Positions 12,745 to 25,872 of a stretch of 64,000 nucleotides of DNA are shown piece by piece (within the stretch, counting starts at the first letter, position 1; each line of letters starts with the position of its first letter). Location of the stretch: assembly GCA_948470475.1 (NCBI GenBank), contig OX419342.1, positions 938,201 to 1,002,200 on the forward strand. Direction: 5' to 3'. The notes beneath the pieces were generated by a model, which saw only the letters and a program-made list of their open reading frames with translations, ran no database searches and had not been told where the DNA came from. Position numbers and translations under genes: made by a program. This stretch comes from Galaxea fascicularis. Taxonomy: Eukaryota; Cnidaria; Anthozoa; Scleractinia; Euphylliidae.

Positions 12745-13806
12745 ATCATGTGGAAATGCTTCCAAGACCTCCGACAACCTGATTTCTATTCTTATTTGAG
12801 GTGTGTGCAAGATTTTAGCAAAGTTGAAATTTTGACCAAAACCCAAAGGGGGGACCACATGGTCTTGAGTCAAATTTTGAATTTGGCTTAAACTCTGCCT
12901 ATTTCAAAAAGGAACCTAGAAATCATGTGGAAATGCTTCCAAGACCTCCGACAACCTGATTTCTATTGGTATTTGAGCTGTGTGCAAGATTTTAGCAAAG
13001 TTGAAATTTTGACCAAAACCCAAAGGGGGGACCATATGGTCTTGAGTCAAATTTTGAATTTGGCTTAAACTCTGCCTATTTCAAAAAGGAACCTAGAAAT
13101 CATGTGGAAATGCTTCCAAGAACTCCGACAACCTGATTTCTATTGTTATTTGAGCTGTGTGCAAGATTTTAGCAAAGTTGAAATTTTGACCAAAACCCAA
13201 AGGGGGCACCACATGGTCTTGCGTCAAATTTTGAATTTGGCTTAAACTCTGCCTATTTCAAAAAGGAACCTAGAAATCATGTGGAAATGCTTCCAAGACC
13301 TCCGACAACCTGATTTCTATTCTTATTTGAGCTGTGTGCAAGATTTTAGCAAAGTTGAAATTTTGGCCAACACCCATAGGGGGGACCACATGGTCTTGAG
13401 TCAAATTTTGAATTTGGCTTAAACTCTGCCTATTTCAAAAAGGAACCTAGAAATCATGTGGAAATGCTTGCAAGAACTTTGACAACCTGATTTCTATTGT
13501 TATTTGAGCTGTGTGCAAGATTTTAGCAAAGTTGAAATTTTGACCAAAACCCAAAGGGGGGACCACATGGTCTTGAGTCAAATTTTGAATTTGGCTTAAA
13601 CTCTGCCTATTTCGAAAAGGAACCTAGAAATCATGTGGAAATGCTTCCAAGACCTCCGACAACCTGATTTCTATTCTTATTTGGGCTTTGTGCAAGATTT
13701 TAGCAAAGTTGAAATTTTGACCAAAACCCAAAGGGGGGACCACATGGTCTTGAGTCAAATTTTGAATTTGGCTTAAACTCTGCCTATTTCAAAAAGGAAC
13801 CTAGAA
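12745..13806 (+). repeat. Zone A 6-monomer marker block, copy at M73-M78
   Basis: Third full copy: M74 'tattggtat' with 'catatgg', M75 'ggcacc' with 'cttgcg', M76 'ggccaacaccc', M77 'tgcttgcaagaactttg' and 'tattcg', M78 'tcttatttgggctttgtg'. M73 adds 'gaggtgtg' to 'tattcttat'. It sits 5,133 bp (29 monomers) after the previous copy. Confidence 0.9.
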
Positions 13807-14868
13807 ATCATGTGGAAATGCTTCCAAGACCTCCGACAACCTGATTTCTATTGTTATTTGAGCTGTGTGCAAGATTTTATTAAAGTTGAAATTTTGACCA
13901 AAACCCAAAGGGGGGACCACATGGTCTTGAGTCAAATTTTGAATTTGGCTTAAACCCTGCCTATTTCAAAAAGGAACCTAGAAATCATGTGGAAATGCTT
14001 CCAAGACCTCCGACAACCTGATTTCTATTGTTATTTGAGGTGTGTGCAAGATTTTAGCAAAGTTGAAATTTTGACCAAAACCCAAAGGGGGGACCACATG
14101 GTCTTGAGTCAAATTTTGAATTTGGCTTAAACTCTGCCTATTTCAAAAAGGAACCTAGAAATCATGTGGAAATGCTTCCAAGACCTCCGACAACCTGATT
14201 TCTATTGTTATTTGAGCTGTGTGCAAGATTTTAGCAAAGTTGAAATTTTGACCAAAACCCAAAGGGGGGACCACATGGTCTTGAGTCAAATTTTGAATTT
14301 GGCTTAAACTCTGCCTATTTCAAAAAGGAACCTAGAAATCATGTGGAAATGCTTCCAAGACCTCCGACAACCTGATTTCTATTGTTATTTGAGCTGTGTG
14401 CAAGATTTTAGCAAAGTTGAAATTTTGACCAAAACCCAAAGGGGGGACCACATGGTCTTGAGTCAAATTTTGAATTTGGCTTAAACTCTGCCTATTTCAA
14501 AAAGGAACCTAGAAATCATGTGGAAATGCTTCCAAGACCTCCGACAACCTGATTTCTATTGTTATTTGAGCTGTGTGCAAGATTTTAGCAAAGTTGAAAT
14601 TTTGACCAAAACCCAAAGGGGGGACCACATGGTCTTGAGTCAAATTTTGAATTTGGCTTAAACTCTGCCTATTTCAAAAAGGAACCTAGAAATCATGTGG
14701 AAATGCTTCCAAGACCTCCGACAACCTGATTTCTATTGTTATTTGAGCTGTGTGCAAGATTTTAGCAAAGTTGAAATTTTGACCAAAACCCAAAGGGGGG
14801 ACCACATGGTCTTGAGTCAAATTTTGAATTTGGCTTAAACTCTGCCTATTTCAAAAAGGAACCTAGAA
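13807..14868 (+). repeat. M79-M84, near-consensus monomers
   Basis: M79 has a private 'gattttattaaag' and ends 'aaaccctgcc'; M80 has 'gaggtgtg'. This pair also follows the block copy at 5311. M81-M84 are consensus. Confidence 0.85.
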
Positions 14869-16107
14869 ATCATGTGGAAATGCTTCCAAGACCTCCGACA
14901 ACCTGATTTCTATTGTTATTTGAGCTGTGTGCAAGATTTTAGCAAAGTTGAAATTTTGATTAAAACCCAAAGGGGGGACCACATGGTCTTGCGTCAAATT
15001 TTGAATTTGGCTTAAACTCTGCCTATTTCAAAAAGGAACCTAGAAATCATGTGGAAATGCTTCCAAGACCTCCGACAACCTGATTTCTATTGTTATTTGA
15101 GCTGTGTGCAAGATTTTAGCAAAGTTGAAATTTTGACCAAAACCCAAAGGGGGGACCACATGGTCTTGAGTCAAATTTTGAATTTGGCTTAAACTCTGCC
15201 TATTTCAAAAAGGAACCTAGAAATCATGTGGAAATGCTTCCAAGACCTCCGACAACCTGATTTCTATTCTTATTTGAGCTGTGTGCAAGATTTTAGCAAA
15301 GTTGAAATTTTGACCAAAACCCAAAGGGGGGACCACATGGTCTTGAGTCAAATTTTGAATTTGGCTTAAACTCTGCCTATTTCAAAAAGGAACCTAGAAA
15401 TCATGTGGAAATGCTTCCAAGACCTCCGACAACCTGATTTCTATTGTTATTTGAGCTGTGTGCAAGATTTTAGCAAAGTTGAAATTTTGATTAAAACCCA
15501 AAGGGGGGACCACATGGTCTTGCGTCAAATTTTGAATTTGGCTTAAACTCTGCCTATTTCAAAAAGGAACCTAGAAATCATGTGGAAATGCTTCCAAGAC
15601 CTCCGACAACCTGATTTCTATTGTTATTTGAGCTGTGTGCAAGATTTTAGCAAAGTTGAAATTTTGACCAAAACCCAAAGGGGGGACCACATGGTCTTGA
15701 GTCAAATTTTGAATTTGGCTTAAACTCTGCCTATTTCAAAAAGGAACCTAGAAATCATGTGGAAATGCTTCCAAGACCTCCGACAACCTGATTTCTATTG
15801 TTATTTGAGCTGTGTGCAAGATTTTAGCAAAGTTGAAATTTTGATTAAAACCCAAAGGGGGGACCACATGGTCTTGAGTCAAATTTTGAATTTGGCTTAA
15901 ACTCTGCCTATTTCAAAAAGGAACCTAGAAATCATGTGGAAATGCTTCCAAGACCTCCGACAACCTGATTTCTATTGTTATTTGAGCTGTGTGCAAGATT
16001 TTAGCAAAGTTGAAATTTTGACCAAAACCCAAAGGGGGGACCACATGGTCTTGAGTCAAATTTTGAATTTGGCTTAAACTCTGCCTATTTCAAAAAGGAA
16101 CCTAGAA
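14869..16107 (+). repeat. M85-M91, 'gattaaaac'/'cttgcg' cluster
   Basis: M85 and M88 both combine 'gattaaaac' with 'cttgcg' and are three monomers (531 bp) apart, which suggests a 3-monomer duplication. M87 has 'tattcttat' and M90 'gattaaaac'. M86, M89 and M91 are consensus. Confidence 0.85.
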
Positions 16108-17169
16108 ATCATGTAGAAATGCTTGCAAGACCTCCGACAACCTGATTTCTATTGTTATTTGAGCTGTGTGCAAGATTTTAGCAAAGTTGAAATTTTGACC
16201 AAAACCCAAAGGGGGGACCACATGGTCGTGGGTCAAATTTTGAATTTGGCTTAATCTCTGCCTATTTCGAAAAGGAACCTAGAAATCATGTGGAAATGCT
16301 TCCAAGACCTCCGACAACCTGATTTCTATTGTTATTTGAGCTGTGTGCAAGATTTTAGCAAAGTTGAAATTTTGACCAAAACCCAAAGGGGGGACCACAT
16401 GGTCTTGAGTCAAATTTTGAATTTGGCTTAAACTCTGCCTATTTCAAAAAGGAACCTAGAAATCATGTGGAAATGCTTCGAAGACCTCCGACAACCTGAT
16501 TTCTATTGTTATTTGAGCTGTGTGCAAGATTTTAGCAAAGTTGAAATTTTGATTAAAACCCAAAGGGGGGACCACATGGTCTTGAGTCAAATTTTGAATT
16601 TGGCTTAAACTTTGCCTATTTCAAAAAGGAACCTAGAAATCATGTGGAAATGCTTCCCAGAACTCCGACAACCTGATTTCTATTGTTATTTGAGCTGTGT
16701 GCAAGATTTTAGCAAAGTTGAAATTTTGACCAAAACCCAAAGGGGGGACCACATGGTCTTGAGTCAAATTTTGAATTTGGCTTAAACTCTGCCTATTTCA
16801 AAAAGGAACCTAGAAATCATGTAGAAATGCTTGCAAGACCTCCGACAACCTGATTTCTATTGTTATTTGAGCTGTGTGCAAGATTTTAGCAAAGTTGAAA
16901 TTTTGACCAAAACCCAAAGGGGGGACCACATGGTCGTGGGTCAAATTTTGAATTTGGCTTAATCTCTGCCTATTTCGAAAAGGAACCTAGAAATCATGTG
17001 GAAATGCTTCCAAGACCTCCGACAACCTGATTTCTATTGTTATTTGAGCTGTGTGCAAGATTTTAGCAAAGTTGAAATTTTGATTAAAACCCAAAGGGGG
17101 GACCACATGGTCTTGAGTCAAATTTTGAATTTGGCTTAAACTCTGCCTATTTCAAAAAGGAACCTAGAA
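16108..17169 (+). repeat. M92-M97, first 'gtcgtgggtc' monomers (start of zone B)
   Basis: M92 and M96 combine 'atgtagaaatgcttgc', 'gtcgtgggtc', 'ggcttaatctctg' and 'tattcgaaaag', four linked changes not seen together upstream. They are four monomers apart. M94 has private 'cttcgaag' and 'aaactttgcc'. M95 has 'tcccagaactcc', which directly precedes the 'tagaaatgcttgc' type here and again at M99/M100, M105/M106 and M113/M114. Confidence 0.9.
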
Positions 17170-17356
17170 ATCATGTGGAAATGCTTCCCAGAACTCCGAC
17201 AACCTGATTTCTATTGTTATTTGAGCTGTGTGCAAGATTTTAGCAAAGTTGAAATTTTGACCAAAACCCAACAAAACCCAAAGGGGGGACCACATGGTCT
17301 TGAGTCAAATTTTGAATTTGGCTTAAACTCTGCCTATTTCAAAAAGGAACCTAGAA
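17170..17356 (+). repeat. M98, 187-bp monomer with a 10-bp tandem duplication
   Basis: CAAAACCCAA is present twice in tandem (17262-17281) just before the G run. The +10 shifts the frame past the usual 'taa', so a 73-codon frame opens across the monomer; this is a by-product. M98 also has 'tcccagaactcc'. Confidence 0.95.
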
Positions 17357-18428
17357 ATCATGTGGAAATGCTTCCCAGAACTCCGACAACCTGATTTCTA
17401 TTGTTATTTGAGCTGTGTGCAAGATTTTAGCAAAGTTGAAATTTTGACCAAAACCCAACAAAACCCAAAGGGGGGACCACATGGTCTTGAGTCAAATTTT
17501 GAATTTGGCTTAAACTCTGCCTATTTCAAAAAGGAACCTAGAAATCATGTAGAAATGCTTGCAAGACCTCCGACAACCTGATTTCTATTGTTATTTGAGC
17601 TGTGTGCAAGATTTTAGCAAAGTTGAAATTTTGACCAAAACCCAAAGGGGGGACCACATGGTCGTGGGTCAAATTTTGAATTTGGCTTAATCTCTGCCTA
17701 TTTCGAAAAGGAACCTAGAAATCATGTGGAAATGCTTCCAAGACCTCCGACAACCTGATTTCTATTCTTATTTGGGCTTTGTGCAAGCTTTTAGCAAAGT
17801 TGAAATTTTGACCAAAACCCAAAGGGGGGACCACATGGTCTTGAGTCAAATTTTGAATTTGGCTTAAACTCTGCCTTTTTATAAAAGGAACCTATAAATC
17901 ATGTGGAAATGCTTCCAAGACCTCCGACAACCTAATTTCTATTGCTATTTGAGCCGTGTGCAAGATTTTAGCAAAGTTGAAATTTTGACCAAAACCCAAA
18001 GGGGGGACCACATGGTCTTGAGTCAAATTTTGAATTTGGCTTAAACTCTGCCTATTTCAAAAAGGAACCTAGAAATCATGTGGAAATGCTTCCAAGAACT
18101 CCGACAACCTGATTTCTATTGTTATTTGAGCTGTGTGCAAGATTTTAGCAAAGTTGAAATTTTGACCAAAACCCAAAGGGGGGACCACATGGTCTTGAGT
18201 CAAATTTTGAATTTGGCTTAATCTCTGCCTATTTCAAAAAGGAACCTAGAAATCATGTGAAAATGCTTCCAAGACCTCCGACAACCTGATTTCTATTGCT
18301 ATTTGAGCTGTGTGCAAGATTTTAGCAAAGTTGAAATTTTGACCAAAACCCAAAGGGGGGACCACATGGTCTTGAGTCAAATTTTGAATTTGGCTTAAAC
18401 TCTGCCTATTTCAAAAAGGAACCTAGAA
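17357..18428 (+). repeat. 6-monomer higher-order repeat of zone B, copy 1 (1,072 bp, M99-M104)
   Basis: Order: M99 187-bp type (duplication at 17449-17468); M100 'tagaaatgcttgc', 'gtcgtgggtc', 'tattcg'; M101 'tcttatttgggctttgtgc' with 'caagctttt', ending 'tttttataaaagg'; M102 'cctaatttc', 'tattgctat' and 'gagccgtg'; M103 'aactcc'; M104 'atgtgaaaatg' and 'tattgctat'. The unit repeats immediately downstream. Confidence 0.92.
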
Positions 18429-19500
18429 ATCATGTGGAAATGCTTCCCAGAACTCCGACAACCTGATTTCTATTGTTATTTGAGCTGTGTGCAAGATTTT
18501 AGCAAAGTTGAAATTTTGACCAAAACCCAACAAAACCCAAAGGGGGGACCACATGGTCTTGAGTCAAATTTTGAATTTGGCTTAAACTCTGCCTATTTCA
18601 AAAAGGAACCTAGAAATCATGTAGAAATGCTTGCAAGACCTCCGACAACCTGATTTCTATTGTTATTTGAGCTGTGTGCAAGATTTTAGCAAAGTTGAAA
18701 TTTTGACCAAAACCCAAAGGGGGGACCACATGGTCGTGGGTCAAATTTTGAATTTGGCTTAATCTCTGCCTATTTCGAAAAGGAACCTAGAAATCATGTG
18801 GAAATGCTTCCAAGACCTCCGACAACCTGATTTCTATTCTTATTTGGGCTTTGTGCAAGCTTTTAGCAAAGTTGAAATTTTGACCAAAACCCAAAGGGGG
18901 GACCACATGGTCTTGAGTCAAATTTTGAATTTGGCTTAAACTCTGCCTTTTTATAAAAGGAACCTATAAATCATGTGGAAATGCTTCCAAGACCTCCGAC
19001 AACCTAATTTCTATTGCTATTTGAGCCGTGTGCAAGATTTTAGCAAAGTTGAAATTTTGACCAAAACCCAAAGGGGGGACCACATGGTCTTGAGTCAAAT
19101 TTTGAATTTGGCTTAAACTCTGCCTATTTCAAAAAGGAACCTAGAAATCATGTGGAAATGCTTCCAAGAACTCCGACAACCTGATTTCTATTGTTATTTG
19201 AGCTGTGTGCAAGATTTTAGCAAAGTTGAAATTTTGACCAAAACCCAAAGGGGGGACCACATGGTCTTGAGTCAAATTTTGAATTTGGCTTAAACTCTGC
19301 CTATTTCAAAAAGGAACCTAGAAATCATGTGGAAATGCTTCCAAGACCTCCGACAACCTGATTTCTATTGTTATTTGAGCTGTGTGCAAGATTTTAGCAA
19401 AGTTGAAATTTTGACCAAAACCCAAAGGGGGGACCACATGGTCTTGAGTCAAATTTTGAATTTGGCTTAATCTCTGCCTCTTTCCAAAAGGAACCTAGAA
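18429..19500 (+). repeat. 6-monomer higher-order repeat of zone B, copy 2 (M105-M110)
   Basis: M105-M109 repeat the M99-M103 markers, including the 10-bp duplication at 18521-18540 and 'cctataaatc' after M107. M110 differs from M104 (consensus body, ending 'ctgcctctttcc'), and the 'taatctc' ending moves from M103 to M110. The copy is near-identical, not identical. Confidence 0.9.
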
Positions 19501-20031
19501 ATCATGTGGAAATGCTTCCAAGACCTCCGACAACCTGATTTCTATTGTTATTTGAGCTGTGTGCAAGATTTTAGCAAAGTTGAAATTTTGACCAAAACCC
19601 AAAGGGGGGACCACATGGTCTTGAGTCAAATTTTGAATTTGGCTTAAACTCTGCCTATTTCAAAAAGGAACCTAGAAATCATGTGGAAATGCTTCCAAGA
19701 CCTCCGACAACCTGATTTCTATTGTTATTTGAGCTGTGTGCAAGATTTTAGCAAAGTTGAAATTTTGACCAAAACCCAAAGGGGGGACCACATGGTCTTG
19801 AGTCAAATTTTGAATTTGGCTTAAACTCTGCCTATTTCAAAAAGGAACCTAGAAATCATGTGGAAATGCTTCCCAGAACTCCGACAACCTGATTTCTATT
19901 GTTATTTGAGCTGTGTGCAAGATTTTAGCAAAGTTGAAATTTTGACCAAAACCCAAAGGGGGGACCACATGGTCTTGAGTCAAATTTTGAATTTGGCTTA
20001 AACTCTGCCTATTTCAAAAAGGAACCTAGAA
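19501..20031 (+). repeat. M111-M113
   Basis: M111 and M112 are consensus. M113 has 'tcccagaactcc' but a normal 177-bp length, so the 10-bp duplication is a later event within this monomer type or was lost here. Confidence 0.85.
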
Positions 20032-20562
20032 ATCATGTAGAAATGCTTGCAAGACCTCCGACAACCTGATTTCTATTGTTATTTGAGCTGTGTGCAAGAT
20101 TTTAGCAAAGTTGAAATTTTGACCAAAACCCAAAGGGGGGACCACATGGTCGTGGGTCAAATTTTGAATTTGGCTTAATCTCTGCCTATTTCGAAAAGGA
20201 ACCTAGAAATCATGTGGAAATGCTTCCAAGACCTCCGACAACCTGATTTCTATTCTTATTTGGGCTTTGTGCAAGCTTTTAGCAAAGTTGAAATTTTGAC
20301 CAAAACCCAAAGGGGGGACCACATGGTCTTGAGTCAAATTTTGAATTTGGCTTAAACTCTGCCTTTTTATAAAAGGAACCTAGAAATCATGTGGAAATGC
20401 TTCCAAGACCTCCGACAACCTAATTTCTATTGCTATTTGAGCCGTGTGCAAGATTTTAGCAAAGTTGAAATTTTGACCAAAACCCAAAGGGGGGACCACA
20501 TGGTCTTGAGTCAAATTTTGAATTTGGCTTAAACTCTGCCTATTTCAAAAAGGAACCTAGAA
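20032..20562 (+). repeat. Three-monomer cassette, M114-M116
   Basis: M114 ('tagaaatgcttgc', 'gtcgtgggtc', 'taatctc', 'tattcg'), M115 ('tcttatttgggcttt', 'caagctttt', then 'tttttataaaagg') and M116 ('cctaatttc', 'tattgctat', 'gagccgtg') form the same ordered trio as M100-M102 and M106-M108. Confidence 0.92.
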
Positions 20563-20739
20563 ATCATGTGGAAATGCTTCCAAGACCTCCGACAACCTGA
20601 TTTCTATTCTTATTTGAGGTGTGTGCAAGATTTTAGCAAAGTTGAAATTTTGACCAAAACCCAAAGGGGGGACCACATGGTCTTGAGTCAAATTTTGAAT
20701 TTGGCTTAAACTCTGCCTATTTCAAAAAGGAACCTAGAA
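20563..20739 (+). repeat. M117, 'tattcttatttgaggtg' spacer monomer
   Basis: A single monomer between two cassettes. It combines the 'tattcttat' and 'gaggtgtg' markers, as do M73 and M126. Confidence 0.85.
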
Positions 20740-21270
20740 ATCATGTGGAAATGCTTCCAAGAACTCCGACAACCTGATTTCTATTCTTATTTGAGCTGTG
20801 TGCAAGATTTTAGCAAAGTTGAAATTTTGACCAAAACCCAAAGGGGGGACCACATGGTCGTGGGTCAAATTTTGAATTTGGCTTAATCTCTGCCTATTTC
20901 GAAAAGGAACCTAGAAATCATGTGGAAATGCTTCCAAGACCTCCGACAACCTGATTTCTATTCTTATTTGGGCTTTCTGCAAGCTTTTAGCAAAGTTGAA
21001 ATTTTGACCAAAACCCAAAGGGGGGACCACATGGTCTTGAGTCAAATTTTGAATTTGGCTTAAACTCTGCCTTTTTATAAAAGAAACCTAGAAATCATGT
21101 GGAAATGCTTCCAAGACCTCCGACAACCTAATTTCTATTGCTATTTGAGCCGTGTGCAAGATTTTAGCAAAGTTGAAATTTTGACCAAAACCCAAAGGGG
21201 GGACCACATGGTCTTGAGTCAAATTTTGAATTTGGCTTAAACTCTGCCTATTTCAAAAAGGAACCTAGAA
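20740..21270 (+). repeat. Three-monomer cassette, M118-M120
   Basis: The first monomer here is 'aactcc'/'tattcttat' and not the 'tagaaatgcttgc' type, but still carries 'gtcgtgggtc' and 'tattcg', so its 5' part was exchanged. M119 introduces 'ggctttctgcaagc' (G to C), the state inherited by zone E cassettes. It ends 'ttttataaaagaaacc'. Confidence 0.9.
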
Positions 21271-22863
21271 ATCATGTGGAAATGCTTCCAAGAACTCCGA
21301 CAACCTGATTTCTATTGTTATTTGAGCTGTGTGCAAGATTTTAGCAAAGTTGAAATTTTGACCAAAACCCAAAGGGGGGACCACATGGTCTTGAGTCAAA
21401 TTTTGAATTTGGCTTAAACTCTGCCTATTTCAAAAAGGAACCTAGAAATCATGTGGAAATGCTTCCAAGACCTCCGACAACCTGATTTCTATTGTTATTT
21501 GAGCTGTGTGCAAGATTTTAGCAAAGTTGAACTTTTGACCAAAACCCAAAGGGGGGACCACATGGTCTTGAGTCAAATTTTGAATTTGGCTTAAACTCTG
21601 CCTATTTCAAAAAGGAACCTAGAAATCATGTGGAAATGCTTCCAAGACCTCCGACAACCTGATTTCTATTGTTATTTGAGCTGTGTGCAAGATTTTAGCA
21701 AAGTTGAAATTTTGACCAAAACCCAAAGGGGGGACCACATGGTCTTGAGTCAAATTTTGAATTTGGCTTAAACTCTGCCTATTTCAAAAAGGAACCTAGA
21801 AATCATGTGGAAATGCTTCCAAGACCTCCGACAACCTGATTTCTATTGTTATTTGAGCTGTGTGCAAGATTTTAGCAAAGTTGAAATTTTGACCAAAACC
21901 CAAAGGGGGGACCACATGGTCTTGAGTCAAATTTTGAATTTGGCTTAAACTCTGCCTATTTCAAAAAGGAACCTAGAAATCATGTGGAAATGCTTCCAAG
22001 ACCTCCGACAACCTGATTTCTATTGTTATTTGAGCTGTGTGCAAGATTTTAGCAAAGTTGAAATTTTGACCAAAACCCAAAGGGGGGACCACATGGTCTT
22101 GAGTCAAATTTTGAATTTGGCTTAAACTCTGCCTATTTCAAAAAGGAACCTAGAAATCATGTGGAAATGCTTCCAAGACCTCCGACAACCTGATTTCTAT
22201 TCTTATTTGAGGTGTGTGCAAGATTTTAGCAAAGTTGAAATTTTGACCAAAACCCAAAGGGGGGACCACATGGTCTTGAGTCAAATTTTGAATTTGGCTT
22301 AAACTCTGCCTATTTCAAAAAGGAACCTAGAAATCATGTGGAAATGCTTCCAAGACCTCCGACAACCTGATTTCTATTCTTATTTGAGCTGTGTGCAAGA
22401 TTTTAGCAAAGTTGAAATTTTGACCAAAACCCAAAGGGGGGACCACATGGTCTTGAGTCAAATTTTGAATTTGGCTTAAACTCTGCCTATTTCAAAAAGG
22501 AACCTAGAAATCATGTGGAAATGCTTCCAAGACCTCCGACAACCTGATTTCTATTCTTATTTGAGCTGTGTGCAAGATTTTAGCAAAGTTGAAATTTTGA
22601 CCAAAACCCAAAGGGGGGACCACATGGTCTTGAGTCAAATTTTGAATTTGGCTTAAACTCTGCCTATTTCAAAAAGGAACCTAGAAATCATGTGGAAATG
22701 CTTCCAAGACCTCCGACAACCTGATTTCTATTGTTATTTGAGCTGTGTGCAAGATTTTAGCAAAGTTGAAATTTTGACCAAAACCCAAAGGGGGGACCAC
22801 ATGGTCTTGAGTCAAATTTTGAATTTGGCTTAAACTCTGCCTATTTCAAAAAGGAACCTAGAA
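21271..22863 (+). repeat. M121-M129, near-consensus monomers
   Basis: M121 has 'aactcc', M122 'gaacttttgacc', M126 'tattcttatttgaggtg', and M127-M128 'tattcttat'. M123-M125 and M129 match the reference. Confidence 0.85.
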
Positions 22864-23394
22864 ATCATGTGGAAATGCTTCCAAGACCTCCGACAACCTG
22901 ATTTCTATTGTTATTTGAGCTGTGTGCAAGATTTTAGCAAAGTTGAAATTTTGACCAAAACCCAAAGGGGGGACCACATGGTCGTGGGTCAAATTTTGAA
23001 TTTGGCTTAATCTCTGCCTATTTCGAAAAGGAACCTAGAAATCATGTGGAAATGCTTCCAAGACCTCCGACAACCTGATTTCTATTCTTATTTGGGCTTT
23101 CTGCAAGCTTTTAGCAAAGTTGAAATTTTGACCAAAACCCAAAGGGGGGACCACATGGTCTTGAGTCAAATTTTGAATTTGGCTTAAACTCTGCCTTTTT
23201 ATAAAAGGAACCTATAAATCATGTGGAAATGCTTCCAAGACCTCCGACAACCTAATTTCTATTGCTATTTGAGCCGTGTGCAAGATTTTAGCAAAGTTGA
23301 AATTTTGACCAAAACCCAAAGGGGGGACCACATGGTCTTGAGTCAAATTTTGAATTTGGCTTAAACTCTGCCTATTTCAAAAAGGAACCTAGAA
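22864..23394 (+). repeat. Three-monomer cassette, M130-M132
   Basis: M130 has a consensus 5' part with 'gtcgtgggtc', 'taatctc' and 'tattcg'. M131 has 'ggctttctgcaagc' and ends 'tttttataaaagg' then 'cctataaatc'. M132 is the 'cctaatttc'/'gagccgtg' monomer. It combines features of the M106 and M118 cassettes. Confidence 0.9.
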
Positions 23395-25872
23395 ATCATG
23401 TGGAAATGCTTCCAAGAACTCCGACAACCTGATTTCTATTGTTATTTGAGCTGTGTGCAAGATTTTAGCAAAGTTGAAATTTTGACCAAAACCCAAAGGG
23501 GGGACCACATGGTCTTGAGTCAAATTTTGAATTTGGCTTAAACTCTGCCTATTTCAAAAAGGAACCTAGAAATCATGTGGAAATGCTTCCAAGACCTCCG
23601 ACAACCTGATTTCTATTGTTATTTGAGCTGTGTGCAAGATTTTAGCAAAGTTGAAATTTTGACCAAAACCCAAAGGGGGGACCACATGGTCTTGAGTCAA
23701 ATTTTGAATTTGGCTTAAACTCTGCCTATTTCAAAAAGGAACCTAGAACTCATGTGGAAATGCTTCCAAGACCTCCGACAACCTGATTTCTATTGTTATT
23801 TGAGCTGTGTGCAAGATTTTAGCAAAGTTGAAATTTTGACCAAAACCCAAAGGGGGGACCACATGGTCTTGAGTCAAATTTTGAATTTGGCTTAAACTCT
23901 GCCTATTTCAAAAAGCAACCTAGAAATCATGTGGAAATGCTTCCAAGAACTCCGACAACCTGATTTCTATTTTTATTTGAGGTGTGTGCAAGATTTTAGC
24001 AAAGTTGAACTTTTGACCAAAACCCAAAGGGGGGACCACATGGTCTTGAGTCAAATTTTGAATTTGGCTTAAACTCTGCCTATTTCAAAAAGCAACCTAG
24101 AAATCATGTGGAAATGCTTCCAAGAACTCCGACAACCTGATTTCTATTTTTATTTGAGGTGTGTGCAAGATTTTAGCAAAGTTGAACTTTTGACCAAAAC
24201 CCAAAGGGGGGACCACATGGTCTTGAGTCAAATTTTGAATTTGGCTTAAACTCTGCCTATTTCAAAAAGGAACCTAGAAATCATGTGGAAATGCTTCCAA
24301 GACCTCTGACAACCTGATTTCTATTGTTATTTGAGCTGTGTGCAAGATTTTAGCAAAGTTGAACTTTTGACCAAAACCCAAAGGGGGGACCACATGGTCT
24401 TGAGTCAAATTTTGAATTTGGCTTAATCTCTGCCTATTTCAAAAAGGAACCTAGAAATCATGTGGAAATGCTTCCAAGACCTCCGACAACCTCATTTCTA
24501 TTGTTATTTGAGCTGTGTGCAAGATTTTAGCAAAGTTGAAATTTTGACCAAAACCCAAAGGGGGGACCACATGGTCTTGAGTCAAATTTTGAATTTGGCT
24601 TAAACTCTGCCTATTTCAAAAAGGAACCTAGAAATCATGTGGAAATGCTTCCAAGACCTCCGACAACCTGATTTCTATTGTTATTTGAGCTGTGTGCAAG
24701 ATTTTAGCAAAGTTGAAATTTTGACCAAAACCCAAAGGGGGGACCACATGGTCTTGAGTCAAATTTTGAATTTGGCTTAAACTCTGCCTATTTCAAAAAG
24801 GAACCTAGAAATCATGTGGAAATGCTTCCAAGACCTCCGACAACCTGATTTCTATTGTTATTGGAGCTGTGTGCAAGATTTTAGCAAAGTTGAAATTTTG
24901 ACCAAAACCCAAAGGGGGGACCACATGGTCTTGAGTCAAATTTTGAATTTGGCTTAAACTCTGCCTATTTCAAAAAGGAACCTAGAAATCATGTGGAAAT
25001 GCTTCCAAGACCTCCGACAACCTGATTTCTATTGTTATTTGAGCTGTGTGCAAGATTTTAGCAAAGTTGAAATTTTGACCAAAACCCAAAGGGGGGACCA
25101 CATGGTCTTGAGTCAAATTTTGAATTTGGCTTAAACTCTGCCTATTTCAAAAAGGAACCTAGAAATCATGTGGAAATGCTTCCAAGACCTCCGACAACCT
25201 GATTTCTATTGTTATTTGAGCTGTGTGCAAGATTTTAGCAAAGTTGAAATTTTGACCAAAACCCAAAGGGGGGACCACATGGTCTTGAGTCAAATTTTGA
25301 ATTTGGCTTAAACTCTGCCTATTTCAAAAAGGAACCTAGAAATCATGTGGAAATGCTTCCAAGACCTCCGACAACCTGATTTCTATTGTTATTTGAGCTG
25401 TGTGCAAGATTTTAGCAAAGTTGAAATTTTGACCAAAACCCAAAGGGGGGACCACATGGTCTTGAGTCAAATTTTGAATTTGGCTTAAACTCTGCCTATT
25501 TCAAAAAGGAACCTAGAAATCATGTGGAAATGCGTCCAAGACCTCCGACAACCTGATTTCTATTGTTATTTGAGCTGTGTGCAAGATTTTAGCAAAGTTG
25601 AAATTTTGACCAAAACCCAAAGGGGGGACCACATGGTCTTGAGTCAAATTTTGAATTTGGCTTAAACTCTGCCTATTTCAAAAAGGAACCTAGAAATCAT
25701 GTGGAAATGCTTCCAAGACCTCCGACAACCTGATTTCTATTGTTATTTGAGCTGTGTGCAAGATTTTAGCAAAGTTGAAATTTTGACCAAAACCCAAAGG
25801 GGGGACCACATGGTCTTGAGTCAAATTTTGAATTTGGCTTAAACTCTGCCTATTTCAAAAAGGAACCTAGAA
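23395..25872 (+). repeat. M133-M146, start of the diverged zone C
   Basis: M135 begins 'aactcatg' in place of 'aaatcatg'. M136 and M137 are a matched pair ('aaaagcaacc' before each, 'tatttttatttgaggtg', 'gaacttttgacc'), a one-monomer duplication. M138 has 'ctctgac' and 'taatctc'; M139 'cctcatttc'; M141 'ttggagctg'; M145 'atgcgtcc'. The others are consensus. Confidence 0.85.

Noticed and set aside
17173..17394. 73-codon open frames at 17173, 17360 and 18432
   Set aside because: They arise from the 10-bp duplication shifting the frame past the usual stop; the sequence is satellite throughout.
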